Of a stretch of DNA of 64,000 nucleotides, positions 25,720-35,500 are shown one piece after another. A program made the translations under genes and the position numbers. Every line of letters starts with the position of its first letter. Position 1 is the stretch's first letter. The stretch comes from Cellvibrio sp. PSBB023 (GTDB lineage: Bacteria > Pseudomonadota > Gammaproteobacteria > Pseudomonadales > Cellvibrionaceae): positions 3,450,001-3,514,000 of the forward strand of contig NZ_CP019799.1 of the NCBI RefSeq assembly GCF_002007605.1. Direction: 5' to 3'. The notes below the pieces were generated by a model that had not been told where the DNA came from, made no database searches, and worked only from the letters and a program-made list of their open reading frames with translations.

Positions 25720-26336
25720 CTGCCAAAGAGTGTTTCTAATCGAAACACTTATCATTTCAAAAGTGGCGCTTTTTTCACTAATTGTTGAAATTTTGTTCAA
25801 ATTTTCCCAGAATCTGGCGTCAGGCTAGTCAAATTTAAAACGATGGGTGTAGTATCGCCCTCCTGTGACCCAAGTCTCGGTTTACAACACAGTGAGAGCA
25901 GCAAAGCCTGTCGCGCCATATAGCGCACAGACTTGAGCAAATAAAAAGTGCCACAGAGCACATCGGAGCAAGGCTCCCGCCATTCGCCTGGCAACATAAC
26001 TATAAAATCTGGCAGTGTAATTTCTATCTCGGTTAATACCAAAATCACCACTGATTTTGGTGGTGGCTCCTAAGCATTCTGAATTCCAGAGCTTGCAAAA
26101 AAGCCACGAGATACATGAAAACAGCATCAACTATATTCCAATCTTCAAAGGTATGTTCACCTTGGGTAGCGTCATCGCTAACACCCCTGTATTCCTTTGC
26201 GCTGTATTTCCCCTCGTCCTCCTTTTTGCAGCTCCCCGGAGCTGTTGTGCTGTGCCTGTTTAATTCGCGCACCGCAAACAGCCGCAAGTTAAAAATCGTT
26301 TAACAATAATTTTCATGCTGTAAAGAGGGGAAGACT
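25720..26336. other. 617-base intergenic region upstream of the TonB receptor
   Basis: No gene seen; the open frames here lack ribosome sites and motifs. It contains a strong hairpin, ACCAAAATCA (26038-26047), tetraloop CCAC, TGATTTTGGT (26052-26061), and a short palindrome AGCTCC-cc-GGAGCT (26230-26243). Neither is followed by a U-run. The region must carry the receptor promoter; the receptor ATG has GAGGGG upstream. Confidence 0.5.
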
Positions 26337-29291
26337 ATGCATAAGAAACGTTTGTTACCGCTGTGTATTGCTTTGGCTGCTAGCGGCCAATTGTATGCAC
26401 AAACCAATGAATCATCTTCTAACGATCTTGTTGAAGAAGTTGAAGTTACTGGTGTGCGAGCTGCTGAATTAAATGCCCGTGAAGAAGAGCGTTCTAAAAA
26501 TATTTTTAGTTCGGTTATTTCTCAGGATGATGCGGGTAATTTTGCTGATCAAAACGTTGCCGAATCCCTGCAGCGTTTACCAGGCATTACCCTGCAGAAA
26601 TCGGAAGGTGAAGGTAAATTTGTTTCTGTGCGTGGCCTTGGTCCCGGCTTTGTAACCGTTCAGCAAAACGGTGCGGAACTGGCAAGTGCGGGCGCAGATG
26701 ACCGTTCGTTTGCACTGGATGCAATTCCGGCAGATTTGTTGAGTTCAATTGAAGTTTTCAAATCGCTTACACCGGACATGGATCTGAATTCCATCGGAGG
26801 TGTAGTCAACGTAAAAACCGTTAGCGCGTTTGATCGCGCAAAAGACTCTTTGCGTTTGAATGTGCAGGATTATTATCAGGATTATCGAGAAGAGCATTCG
26901 CCAAAAATTTCTTTGCAAGGCACCAATTTATTAGCCGATGACACTATCGGTATTGGTTACTCAGCTTCTTGGGAAGAGCGCAAAACCGTTACTTACGAAA
27001 TGCTCCACCATGAGACTACTGATCCACGTTATGTACAAGTTGATACGCTCAACTCAGTACCTGATGTAGAAGATCTCAGCAGCTATATGCTGATTCCGTT
27101 TGAATTCCAAAACCGTCAGGAAGTAGCTGATCGTGAACGTAAAGCCGTATCGCTGGATTTGGGCTATCGCCCTACCGAAAATTCAGAATATTACGTGAGA
27201 GGTTCGTATACCGAATACACCGATATGGACGTTGCTTGGCGTGAATACTATCGCTTTGGTCAAGCGGGCGCTGATGACATCGCTTATCTGGATCCTGCGA
27301 CCAATACCTTCGGTGTAGTGGATGCCGATATCCAACAACAAATGTTTATCCAGGACGGCACATCAAAGACCACTTCCTATGCCTTGGGGGGGAAGAATAA
27401 TTTTGATGTGAGTGGCGGCCAATATAAATTGGATTATGAATACTCCTGGTCGGACAGTACTTATGAAAAACCGGATGGCCAACGCGTGCAGTTTCGTGAG
27501 CGCGATGTGCCGCTGATTGCGCGTGCTGGTAAAGAAGCCATTGTGGCGCAAGCGATCAGCCCCAACGATTTGGCTGCACTTATGGGCACGACTGTCTCAG
27601 GTGCAGGTTTTACGCCGGATCAGATTTCCGGTTATAGCGCCCAAGGTGTAAGCCTTGCTGGTTTTGAATTTGATAACCTGTTTTTAGAAAACTCTTCCCG
27701 CGCCGATGAGCTGGAAGCTATTAAAGTTGACCTCAAGCGTGAATTTGATGACGGCTGGTTAAGTTACTGGAAAGTTGGTTTTAACATCAAAAATCGTGTA
27801 AGAGACCGTAATCAGGATCGCTGGAGTCTGGTGCCAAAAGATTTCAGTCCTGAGTGTGCTGGTGCACCTGATGTCACTCAATGTCGCTACGATATTCAAA
27901 GCAACCTGACCGATCATGACTATGCTATGCCCGGCCAGTCTGATTTCGTTTATCCCGCGATTACCAAAGCCGGCGCTGAAGAGCTAATTTCCAGCGTGCG
28001 TGCTATCGCTAATCTGGATACTCAACAAGGTTTGGAGAGTGTGTATCGCGATTACACGCTTACCGAAGACACGGCAGCAGCTTATGTGATGGGCGAGTTT
28101 CATTTGAGCGACAATCAATCGTTGATCACTGGTGTGCGCTGGGAACAAACCGAGTTTAGTTCGACGGGTTACTTCTCCATCAACAACGATAACTTTGATA
28201 TTGGTGCGGGAAATACCGTTAGCTTCGACTACTCAATTCCGCTCGAAGCTGAAGTCAACAAGTACAATGATTTATATCCCAGCATCCATTATCGCTTTGA
28301 GCCGCGAGAAGATGTCCTGATTCGCTCGTCTATCTGGACCAGCTTTACTCGCCCATCATTCGATCAATCGCGCGCTTATGCCACCATTGCCAGCGACTTC
28401 CAGTTGTGTAATCCGGTCACCGGCGTATGTAGTGCAACGCCTGATAATCCGAACCTGACTGCTGAAGATTTGAAAAGCTACACCCTTGGCCCAGATAGCG
28501 CCATGCAAGTGGGTAACCCGAATTTACAACCAATGAATTCGGTCAACTACGATGCCTCTATCGGCTGGTATGCGGATTCCAACCAATTCTTGCAGGCAGC
28601 GGTGTTCTACAAAGACATCACCGATTTCATCGTGGAAGTTCAAGGCTCACAAATCGCGTTGAATGATTTACCAATGGCTTTACCGGTGGACGCGATTACT
28701 GGTTTCACCATCCCGCAAGACCAAGTTATGAATAACGTCAACTGGACTACCAATGGCGATAAGGCATCGGTCTACGGTATTGAGTTGACCTACGTGTACA
28801 ACTTTGACTCGGGCTTCTTTTTCCAAAGTAATGCCACCTTTATGAATTCGACTGCTGAGGCAGGTGACACTATTCGCGTAGGTGATATTCAGTTGCCTGA
28901 TCAAGCCGACGTGACTGGCAACGTGACTGTAGGTTGGGAAAGAGATGGTACATCGGTACGTTTGATTGGCAACTACGTCAGCGAAATCCTTAAGCGTATC
29001 GGCTCTTGCCCTGCAGGCTCGGAAGGTCGCTTGATTTCTACTCCAAGTAATCCTGGCACTACTTGTAAGGTGTGGGCTGACCAATATCTTGGCGACACTT
29101 TCAGCATGGACTTCAAGGCTACCTACCAAATTACGGATGAGCTGAAAGTGTATTTCGACGCAATGAATATTACCGATGAGTACATGACTACTTACTACAC
29201 AGGTAACGAATATTCAGGCGGCAAAATGATGTATCACTCTGAGGTTTATGGTCGCTCGTTCCAAGTCGGTCTCAATTACAAGTTTATGTAA
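26337..29291 (+). CDS. TonB-dependent receptor, probably for pectic oligosaccharides
   Basis: The product is 984 residues. Signal peptide ends at YAQT; a TonB-box-like EEVEVTGVRA sits near 33-42; the plug domain (about 50-170) contains NVAESLQRLPGITL, VSVRGLGPGF and SIGGVVNVKT; the rest is a 22-strand-type barrel ending QVGLNYKFM. The DAGNFADQNVAESLQR form of the plug is typical of carbohydrate-transporting receptors. It opens the pectin region, with a non-enzymatic lipoprotein directly downstream, a SusC/SusD-like order. The pectin substrate is inferred from neighbours. Confidence 0.85.
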   Translation: MHKKRLLPLCIALAASGQLYAQTNESSSNDLVEEVEVTGVRAAELNAREEERSKNIFSSVISQDDAGNFADQNVAESLQRLPGITLQKSEGEGKFVSVRGLGPGFVTVQQNGAELASAGADDRSFALDAIPADLLSSIEVFKSLTPDMDLNSIGGVVNVKTVSAFDRAKDSLRLNVQDYYQDYREEHSPKISLQGTNLLADDTIGIGYSASWEERKTVTYEMLHHETTDPRYVQVDTLNSVPDVEDLSSYMLIPFEFQNRQEVADRERKAVSLDLGYRPTENSEYYVRGSYTEYTDMDVAWREYYRFGQAGADDIAYLDPATNTFGVVDADIQQQMFIQDGTSKTTSYALGGKNNFDVSGGQYKLDYEYSWSDSTYEKPDGQRVQFRERDVPLIARAGKEAIVAQAISPNDLAALMGTTVSGAGFTPDQISGYSAQGVSLAGFEFDNLFLENSSRADELEAIKVDLKREFDDGWLSYWKVGFNIKNRVRDRNQDRWSLVPKDFSPECAGAPDVTQCRYDIQSNLTDHDYAMPGQSDFVYPAITKAGAEELISSVRAIANLDTQQGLESVYRDYTLTEDTAAAYVMGEFHLSDNQSLITGVRWEQTEFSSTGYFSINNDNFDIGAGNTVSFDYSIPLEAEVNKYNDLYPSIHYRFEPREDVLIRSSIWTSFTRPSFDQSRAYATIASDFQLCNPVTGVCSATPDNPNLTAEDLKSYTLGPDSAMQVGNPNLQPMNSVNYDASIGWYADSNQFLQAAVFYKDITDFIVEVQGSQIALNDLPMALPVDAITGFTIPQDQVMNNVNWTTNGDKASVYGIELTYVYNFDSGFFFQSNATFMNSTAEAGDTIRVGDIQLPDQADVTGNVTVGWERDGTSVRLIGNYVSEILKRIGSCPAGSEGRLISTPSNPGTTCKVWADQYLGDTFSMDFKATYQITDELKVYFDAMNITDEYMTTYYTGNEYSGGKMMYHSEVYGRSFQVGLNYKFM

Positions 29292-29296
29292 CAGAT

Positions 29297-29314
29297 GTGC
29301 CGCTTTAGCGGCAC
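29297..29314 (+). other. Short hairpin between the receptor gene and the next lipoprotein gene
   Basis: GTGCCGC (29297-29303), loop TTTA, GCGGCAC (29308-29314), starting five bases after the receptor stop. No U-run follows, so it is more likely an mRNA-stabilising or processing element within a two-gene operon than a terminator. Confidence 0.5.
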
Positions 29315-29378
29315 CGTGAGACACAGGATTTTCGGAGCGGAATTAACCGCAAAACGTTAAAAAGACAGGTAATAAATA

Positions 29379-32225
29379 ATGAAAAAACTCAGCTTAATCA
29401 GCACAGCTTTTTTAGGCTCGGCTCTGGTAGCTTGTGGTGGTGGATCAGGTAGCCCATCCAAGACTGACCTGTGTAGTGAGGTTGGTGCAACCAACTGTAA
29501 TCAAGTGGTAATTCCTTCCTCCACCTCATCTTCTTCGTCTAGCTTGGCGCCACCGGTAAACAACCTTCTGCCATTTACCGAAAAATTTGCAGTGGATAAC
29601 GCCACAGCATTGTTTAGCGCTAGCTACAAAAGTCTGCTCAATCCGGGCGACGATCTCACACCATCGTTTTACTACTCAACTTCAGGCCTGGATGCAGGCC
29701 GTATGGTTGCTGCCAACGGCAAAATGACCATCGGTAACGCGCGTATGACTATAGGTCAGCGTTTGCAAACCACTGGTACCCACATCAATCCGGAAGCATT
29801 GCCAGCCGATTTCAAAGTAAACACAACTACCGATGGCACAGCGGCTAACTTCCCCACCACCACCACTTGGGGTGAGTTGGACTTAACCCATCCGTGGAAA
29901 ATTTCTTTCTGTGTGAATGAATTTGAAGCCTTGAGTGGGTCGGCCAGTAACCAGCAGTTCATGGTTTATGTCGATAATAACCAATCGACGTCCAGCTTCT
30001 CTCTACATGGCACCAAGAGTTTGGTGAAGCAGCTCAACGTCACCAACTTTGTTGCAGGCAAGCGTGTAGAAATCAATTTCCCGGGTGACGTGTTTGTTGA
30101 TGGCAAGAGCATTGACTCGGTATTGCAAAACCCAGGCACTACCTCATCGTTTATTCAGCTGCGTGTACCTAGCGCGGGTGTAGTAACCATGAGTGAGCTG
30201 TGGGTTGGTTATCAGTCAGATAAAACTTCAGAGCCAACAGCTGCCACCTGTGCTGCCAGTGCACGTGTTCCCGGTTGGAATATCGCGCCACCACCAGAGG
30301 TTCCTGCAGCACCAACGTTCGAACCCAACAATAACCAATTGAAAGTTAACTGGGCTGCTGCAGCGCGTGCTACCAGCTATACCGTTGCTTACAACACTGT
30401 CGATTCATTGGAAGGTGCAATCATCATTGGTGATGATGACAGCAATGGCGTCGGTGAAATTACCACCACCACCACCACTATTACCGGTTTGACTAACCTC
30501 ACCAGCTATTACGTGTTTGTAAAAGCGCATAACGCGGGTGGCAGCAGTGCATACGGCCCCAGCGCTATAGGTATACCTGATGTGCCTAAAACTCCGCCGG
30601 CAGCGCCAACCGGTCTTAAAACCTATAGCGATGACCGTCGTGCGTTGGTTACCTGGGAAGCATCTGCTGGTGCAGAAAGCTACTCAGTGGCAGTAGGTAC
30701 TTCGAATGACCCAGCAACTGCGACGGTTACCGATGGCATTATCGACACTAACTATCGCGTGAAAAATCTGGTCAACAACACACCTTATTATGTATTTGTA
30801 AGAGGGGCGAATGTGATTGGCAATGGTGATTACTCACCAGCTCAAGCAGTAACTCCAGCCGTGTTTGATGTTTACCAAGCGAATTTTGCAGTAACACTTG
30901 AGCAATTCTTTGATTCAACATCGGCCACAACTAGCTTAGCGTTTCCTACCACACCAGCAGTGCAGACTCTTAGCCTTGAAAATGATCAGGCTATGGCATT
31001 GACCTTGGCAGGTGAGAGCCGTATGGCGTTTACCGAAGCTGGCTTGCGTGTCGGAAACGCTCGGTTTGCTATTGGTCTGGAAGGAGTCAAGCAAGAAAAC
31101 GGCACCTACACCTATACCGCAACTGCGAAAGATGCTGCGCCTGTAGGCGGTACATTAGATCTGACTAACAACTATCAGATTTGCTACACCGTAGTGGAGA
31201 AACATACAGATGGCTTATTTCGTGTGTATGTTGATAACACGTCGACTACGTCAGGTAATTCTATCCATGGTACCAAGAGCCGTTTGATCAACCAGGATAT
31301 TGTCAATATTCCACTGAATACCGAGCAGTGCGTTGATTTCATTGATGATGCTCATGTTGGAACTGCTAACTCATTCATCCAAGTTGGTACAGATGGAAAT
31401 GCTACTGCGGTTGGTGTAGTACTGAGCAGCTTTAAAATTGTTGATCTCAACACCACTCCAATCAAAACTGAAAGTAGCTCATCCAGTAGCGTTGCTAGTT
31501 CTGTAGCATCATCAAGCTCGGTTGTTGCTTCTTCCAGCAGCGAAGCTGCTTCATCTAGCAGCAGCTCGGAAGCCTCGTCTTCATCTAGCGTTGAAGTGTC
31601 CAGCTCTTCTTCAAGCAGCTCATCAGAAGCTTCAAGCTCAAGCAGTGAAGCAAGTTCGTCGTCCAGCAGTGCGCCAAGCGGCGGTACAGATGTAAATACT
31701 GTTTGGGCCAGTTTTGATCCCAATACCTACATCAGTATTTTGTCCAATTCTGTTGCCTCGACAACAAACAACGCGGTTATTCAAAGTTCAACAGCTCACA
31801 GCGTAAATGGGCTGAATTTCTTCCACAGCGCTACCGGTACTTTGCGCCATCGCGGTGGCTCCAATCTGGAGTGGAACTTTAACGGTACCGGTTTTGCCTC
31901 TGGTGATCCTGTTGCTGCCGTAGGTGCGGCAGCAGAAGAAATGCGAGCATACATCGGAGTGCCTGTGGATGCGGGTAGAGCAGTCACCATTACCGTTGTA
32001 CATCGTAATTCCACTTCTGCTGGCACTGCGCTGGGTTCAATTGTGTTCGTGGGTAGTGATGAAAATGTTCTTGCTAAATATGATGCCAAAGTCGGTACGG
32101 CTACTACGACTACATTCAGTCTCCCGGCAGGGCATACCCAAACAGAAGTGAAGTTTCTTTTCTCTCGTGAGGGTGGCGGTGCAGGTGGTATGCACGTGAC
32201 TTCAATCGATAAAACTTATAATTAA
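29379..32225 (+). CDS. Surface lipoprotein with two jelly-roll modules, two fibronectin type III domains and a C-terminal module; no enzyme domain seen
   Basis: The product is 948 residues. Lipobox LVAC (Cys19) and a short Ser linker precede jelly-roll module 1 (about 62-290; GNARMTIGQRL, GELDLTHPWKISFC, SFIQLRVPSAG). Two Fn3 domains follow (308-400, 408-495; ITGLTNLTSYYVFVKAHN), then jelly-roll module 2 (495-690), a 70-residue poly-Ser linker, and a C-terminal module (767-948) also found in the pectate lyase at 36666. I see no catalytic residues, so it probably captures polysaccharide at the cell surface for the receptor encoded upstream. A paralogue with the same core is at 38922. Confidence 0.8.
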   Translation: MKKLSLISTAFLGSALVACGGGSGSPSKTDLCSEVGATNCNQVVIPSSTSSSSSSLAPPVNNLLPFTEKFAVDNATALFSASYKSLLNPGDDLTPSFYYSTSGLDAGRMVAANGKMTIGNARMTIGQRLQTTGTHINPEALPADFKVNTTTDGTAANFPTTTTWGELDLTHPWKISFCVNEFEALSGSASNQQFMVYVDNNQSTSSFSLHGTKSLVKQLNVTNFVAGKRVEINFPGDVFVDGKSIDSVLQNPGTTSSFIQLRVPSAGVVTMSELWVGYQSDKTSEPTAATCAASARVPGWNIAPPPEVPAAPTFEPNNNQLKVNWAAAARATSYTVAYNTVDSLEGAIIIGDDDSNGVGEITTTTTTITGLTNLTSYYVFVKAHNAGGSSAYGPSAIGIPDVPKTPPAAPTGLKTYSDDRRALVTWEASAGAESYSVAVGTSNDPATATVTDGIIDTNYRVKNLVNNTPYYVFVRGANVIGNGDYSPAQAVTPAVFDVYQANFAVTLEQFFDSTSATTSLAFPTTPAVQTLSLENDQAMALTLAGESRMAFTEAGLRVGNARFAIGLEGVKQENGTYTYTATAKDAAPVGGTLDLTNNYQICYTVVEKHTDGLFRVYVDNTSTTSGNSIHGTKSRLINQDIVNIPLNTEQCVDFIDDAHVGTANSFIQVGTDGNATAVGVVLSSFKIVDLNTTPIKTESSSSSSVASSVASSSSVVASSSSEAASSSSSSEASSSSSVEVSSSSSSSSSEASSSSSEASSSSSSAPSGGTDVNTVWASFDPNTYISILSNSVASTTNNAVIQSSTAHSVNGLNFFHSATGTLRHRGGSNLEWNFNGTGFASGDPVAAVGAAAEEMRAYIGVPVDAGRAVTITVVHRNSTSAGTALGSIVFVGSDENVLAKYDAKVGTATTTTFSLPAGHTQTEVKFLFSREGGGAGGMHVTSIDKTYN
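31932..32194 (+). repeat. Gene-conversion tract, copy 1 (partner 38409-38671)
   Basis: These 263 bases match 38409-38671 with one mismatch (32045 versus 38522). In the 245 bases just before, encoding the same module, the copies differ at about 45 positions, mostly third codon positions. Identity falls again after 32194. Confidence 0.9.
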
Positions 32226-32247
32226 CAATAATTTTTTTGAAATAAAA

Positions 32248-32280
32248 AACAAACCGGAATATTTTCCGGTTTGTTTTGTT
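32248..32280 (+). terminator. Intrinsic terminator
   Basis: AACAAACCGGAA (32248-32259), loop TATT, TTCCGGTTTGTT (32264-32275), followed by a T-rich run. It ends the receptor-lipoprotein operon. Confidence 0.9.
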
Positions 32281-32400
32281 TTGATGTTTAGCAAGATTAA
32301 ATAATTAGTTTCACTATAAAAATAACGCAATAAACATAACCATAATTATTGAGCGAGGTTTTGTTTATGGTCAGAAATCGGATAACCGATTCATAGCATT

Positions 32401-32505
32401 CGGCAGTTGTAATTGGTCTTGATAAGTAGCATGAGCACTGTGATTTTTTCGCAGTGATTTTGCTATTCGACAATAAAAATTAAATCGATTTATCAGGAAT
32501 CAATA
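32401..32505 (+). promoter_or_regulatory. Conserved 5' leader A, copy 1
   Basis: The block CGGCAGTTGTAATTGGTCTT, GATAA, then a GACAATAAAAATTAAATCGA segment and ATTTATCAGGAATCA before the ATG recurs upstream of the pectate lyase at 42292 (42186-42291), and its first 24 bases recur at 45811-45834. The shared core is TTGGTCTTGATAA. It probably holds the common promoter or a regulator site for these genes. Confidence 0.65.
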
Positions 32506-35500
32506 ATGAAAATATCAATTCTATCCATTACGGTACTCAGCGTACTGATGATTGGTTGTGGTGGTTCAAGCTCCGGTAAAAAAAATACCAGCTCGGCCTC
32601 TTCACTTTCCAGTTCATCCGTATCTGTTAGCAGTATTTCCAGTGCAGAAACCAGTTCTGCCCAGTCCAGTAGTTTGGCACCTGTGGCGACAGGTATTTTT
32701 CTTGACGCTGCCGTCGCCAATATCGGTTACCGCACCGCTACCCAAGAGGGTTTTACCAGCGTCAATGGTGAATTTAATTATCGCCTTGGCGAGTTAATTA
32801 CCTTTTTTATCGGCGGACTGGAATTACCCAGTGTGATGGCCGCTGAAATTATCACGCCATTGGAAATTGCCAATGCGCAAAGCCTGGAAGACAACCAGGT
32901 CATTAATATTTTGCGTTTGTTGCAAAGCCTTGATAAAGACGGCGATGCGTCAAACGGAATCGAAATTACCGCCGAGGCAATTGCTGCCGGTACGGTGTTG
33001 GATTTCACGGTTGCCCCAGCGGTGTTTGCAGAGTTACCGGCAGTAAAAGCCTTGCTGCAAGCTGCCGGTAGTGCAAATCAGGAATTAATTCCTGCTGAGC
33101 AAGCTGTTGCTCACTTTCAAACGACGTTGGAGCTGATTAATGGCCCATCGTCCAGCAGCTCCAGCCAGTCATCAATTATTGTTGTTGAACCATCAAGCTC
33201 ATCAGCGAGTAGTCAGGCTGTTGTTGCATCAAGCTCTTCCATCCTGAGTAGTTCGTCCGCTGCTAGTAGCGATATTGTTGTAGAAACAAGTTCATCTGCT
33301 GCGAGCAGTGAGGTCATTGCCGAAAGCAGTTCATCCTCAACCAGTAGTGAAATTATTGTTGAGACAAGTTCATCTGCCGTGAGTAGTGAGGTTGTTACAA
33401 GTAGTTCATCGGTTGCCAGCAGTGATGTGGCGGTATCCAGTTCATCTATTGCGAGTAGTGCAGCACCTGTCGATCCAAATGTGTGGGCTTGCCCAACAAG
33501 CGGGTTGTACTTCTGCGATGACTTCAGTGGCAATAATTACGATAAGTGGAATATTAGAGCTGACGCGACTAATACATCAGGCCCTAATGGAACCTTTGAT
33601 GTTGCCGATGACAGCGGAAACTACGTGTTGCGCTATACAGCTGCCAGTACGGGCGGAATTCTCGCGCTGGTTAAGCCAGAGCAATTTACCGGAGTAACCT
33701 CGGCTGACTATTACGTTGAAGCAAAACTTCGTCCGCGCGCGAACGGTACAACCGGTAACAAGCAACTCTACATACTGACTCGCTATCAGGATGACAACAA
33801 CTGGTACGCCGGTGCACTCAATGTGCAGAACGCCAACACCAGTACTCAGGTTGAAATTGCCAAGATGAAAGCGGGTGTGCTCACTCGACCAAAACAAGTC
33901 AAAAAGCCGATAGACCAAGGCACAAAAGATCTGTTGGATGGCAAGTGGTACACCCTGCGCTTTGAGGTATTGGACAGCACACTTACCGTGTATTTGGATG
34001 GCGAGAATCTAGGCTCCATTACCGATACTGACTTCACTACTGCTGGTCTGATCGGTCTGTGGACGGCGAATAAGTCATTTGAAATAGATGATATTAAAGT
34101 CGGTAATGCCAACGACAAGCCTGCTTCATTGTTGATTTCACCTGCCGCAACAACCTATGCCGCAGAAGTAGGTGATGCTGCACGCGTTATCAATGTCACT
34201 GCAAAAACTGACATGGGTGCTGATGATGAATTTACCGTTACCTCCAGTGATAACAGTGTAGTCAGTGTTAGCACCAGCGGCACTAGCGTTACATTGTCGC
34301 CAGTTGGTGTAGGTACTGCGACTATTACCTTTACCAGTGTTTCCAAACCAGATCTGGTACGCAACATTACCGCCAATATCGCTCCCCAGTTTGTGATGCC
34401 AACGGCCACTTATAATCTGAATGGATTGACTGTGCCGGCTGTAGGTGAGGTTGACGCTTATGAAGACGCCACACTCAAACTGACCTTTGATAGCGCGCCA
34501 ATCTTGGGTACTGCAGGTTCAATCCGCATCTTTAAAACCAGCGATGATTCTGTAGTCGATACCATTGGTTTGGTCGATCAGAAAGACGATATTGGCTATG
34601 GCACTCTGCGCAGTATTAAAACTCGTCCGATACGTATAGATGGCAACACCGCAAGCATCTCATTGCACGCCAACAAGTTGGAGTACGGCACTAGCTATTA
34701 TGTGGCGGTAATTGGTTCGGTCTTTACTGGCGCAACCTTGGCTGGGCAACCATTTGAGGGTATCGGCAAAGCTAGCGGTTGGACATTTACTACTCGTGCA
34801 GCAGGTCCTGACATCAGCAAAACCACGCTGACAGTTGACGACGATGGCAGTACCGCCGATTTCCGCTCGGTACAGGGCGCGTTGAACTTTGTGATGAAAA
34901 ATATTGCATTGGATACGCCAGCGACCATCAATGTCCGCAATGGTGTCTATGAAGAACCACTCTATCTGCGCAACAAAAACAACCTGACTATTCAAGGTGA
35001 AAGTCGCGAAGGTACTGTTATCCAGTATCCCAACAATGAACTGCTTAACTCGGGTTCTGATGGCCGTGCGCTGATGGTTGTGGCAACTGCCGATATGCTG
35101 ACGTTAGATACGCTGACCTTGAAAAACACCACGTTAATCGGTGCAGGTGCTCAGGCGGAAACCATTTACTTCAACAGCCCAACAGGTCGTCTGATTGCCA
35201 AAAACGCCAACTTTATCAGCGAGCAAGACACGCTCCTGTTGAAAGGCTGGACCTGGTTCTACAACACCTTGGTTGCCGGTAACGTTGATTTTATCTGGGG
35301 CTATAGCAAAGCATCCCTGTTTGAGAAGAGTGAAATTCGCTCAATCGGCCGATCAACAGGCAACAACAATGGTGGCTATGTATTGCAAGCCCGTGTTGAA
35401 GCCGCCGGGGATAAAGGCTTTGTGTTCCTGAACAGCAGCCTGACCAAAGGTGCAGGTCCAACCAATGAATTGCCGATTGATGGTACTCATTATTTGGCGC

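Noticed and set aside
26045..26287. 80-codon minus-strand frame upstream of the TonB receptor
   Set aside because: Mixed composition, no ribosome site, ends inside the hairpin region; read as non-coding.
31352..31723. Minus-strand frames rich in Leu, Asp and Glu (also 33213-33533, 36617-37222, 42903-43364)
   Set aside because: They are the complements of Ser-rich linker codons; the composition follows from the linker.
33180..33470. Regular short repeats considered as a CRISPR array
   Set aside because: They are in-frame serine-rich linker repeats within a coding sequence, without conserved repeats and unique spacers.
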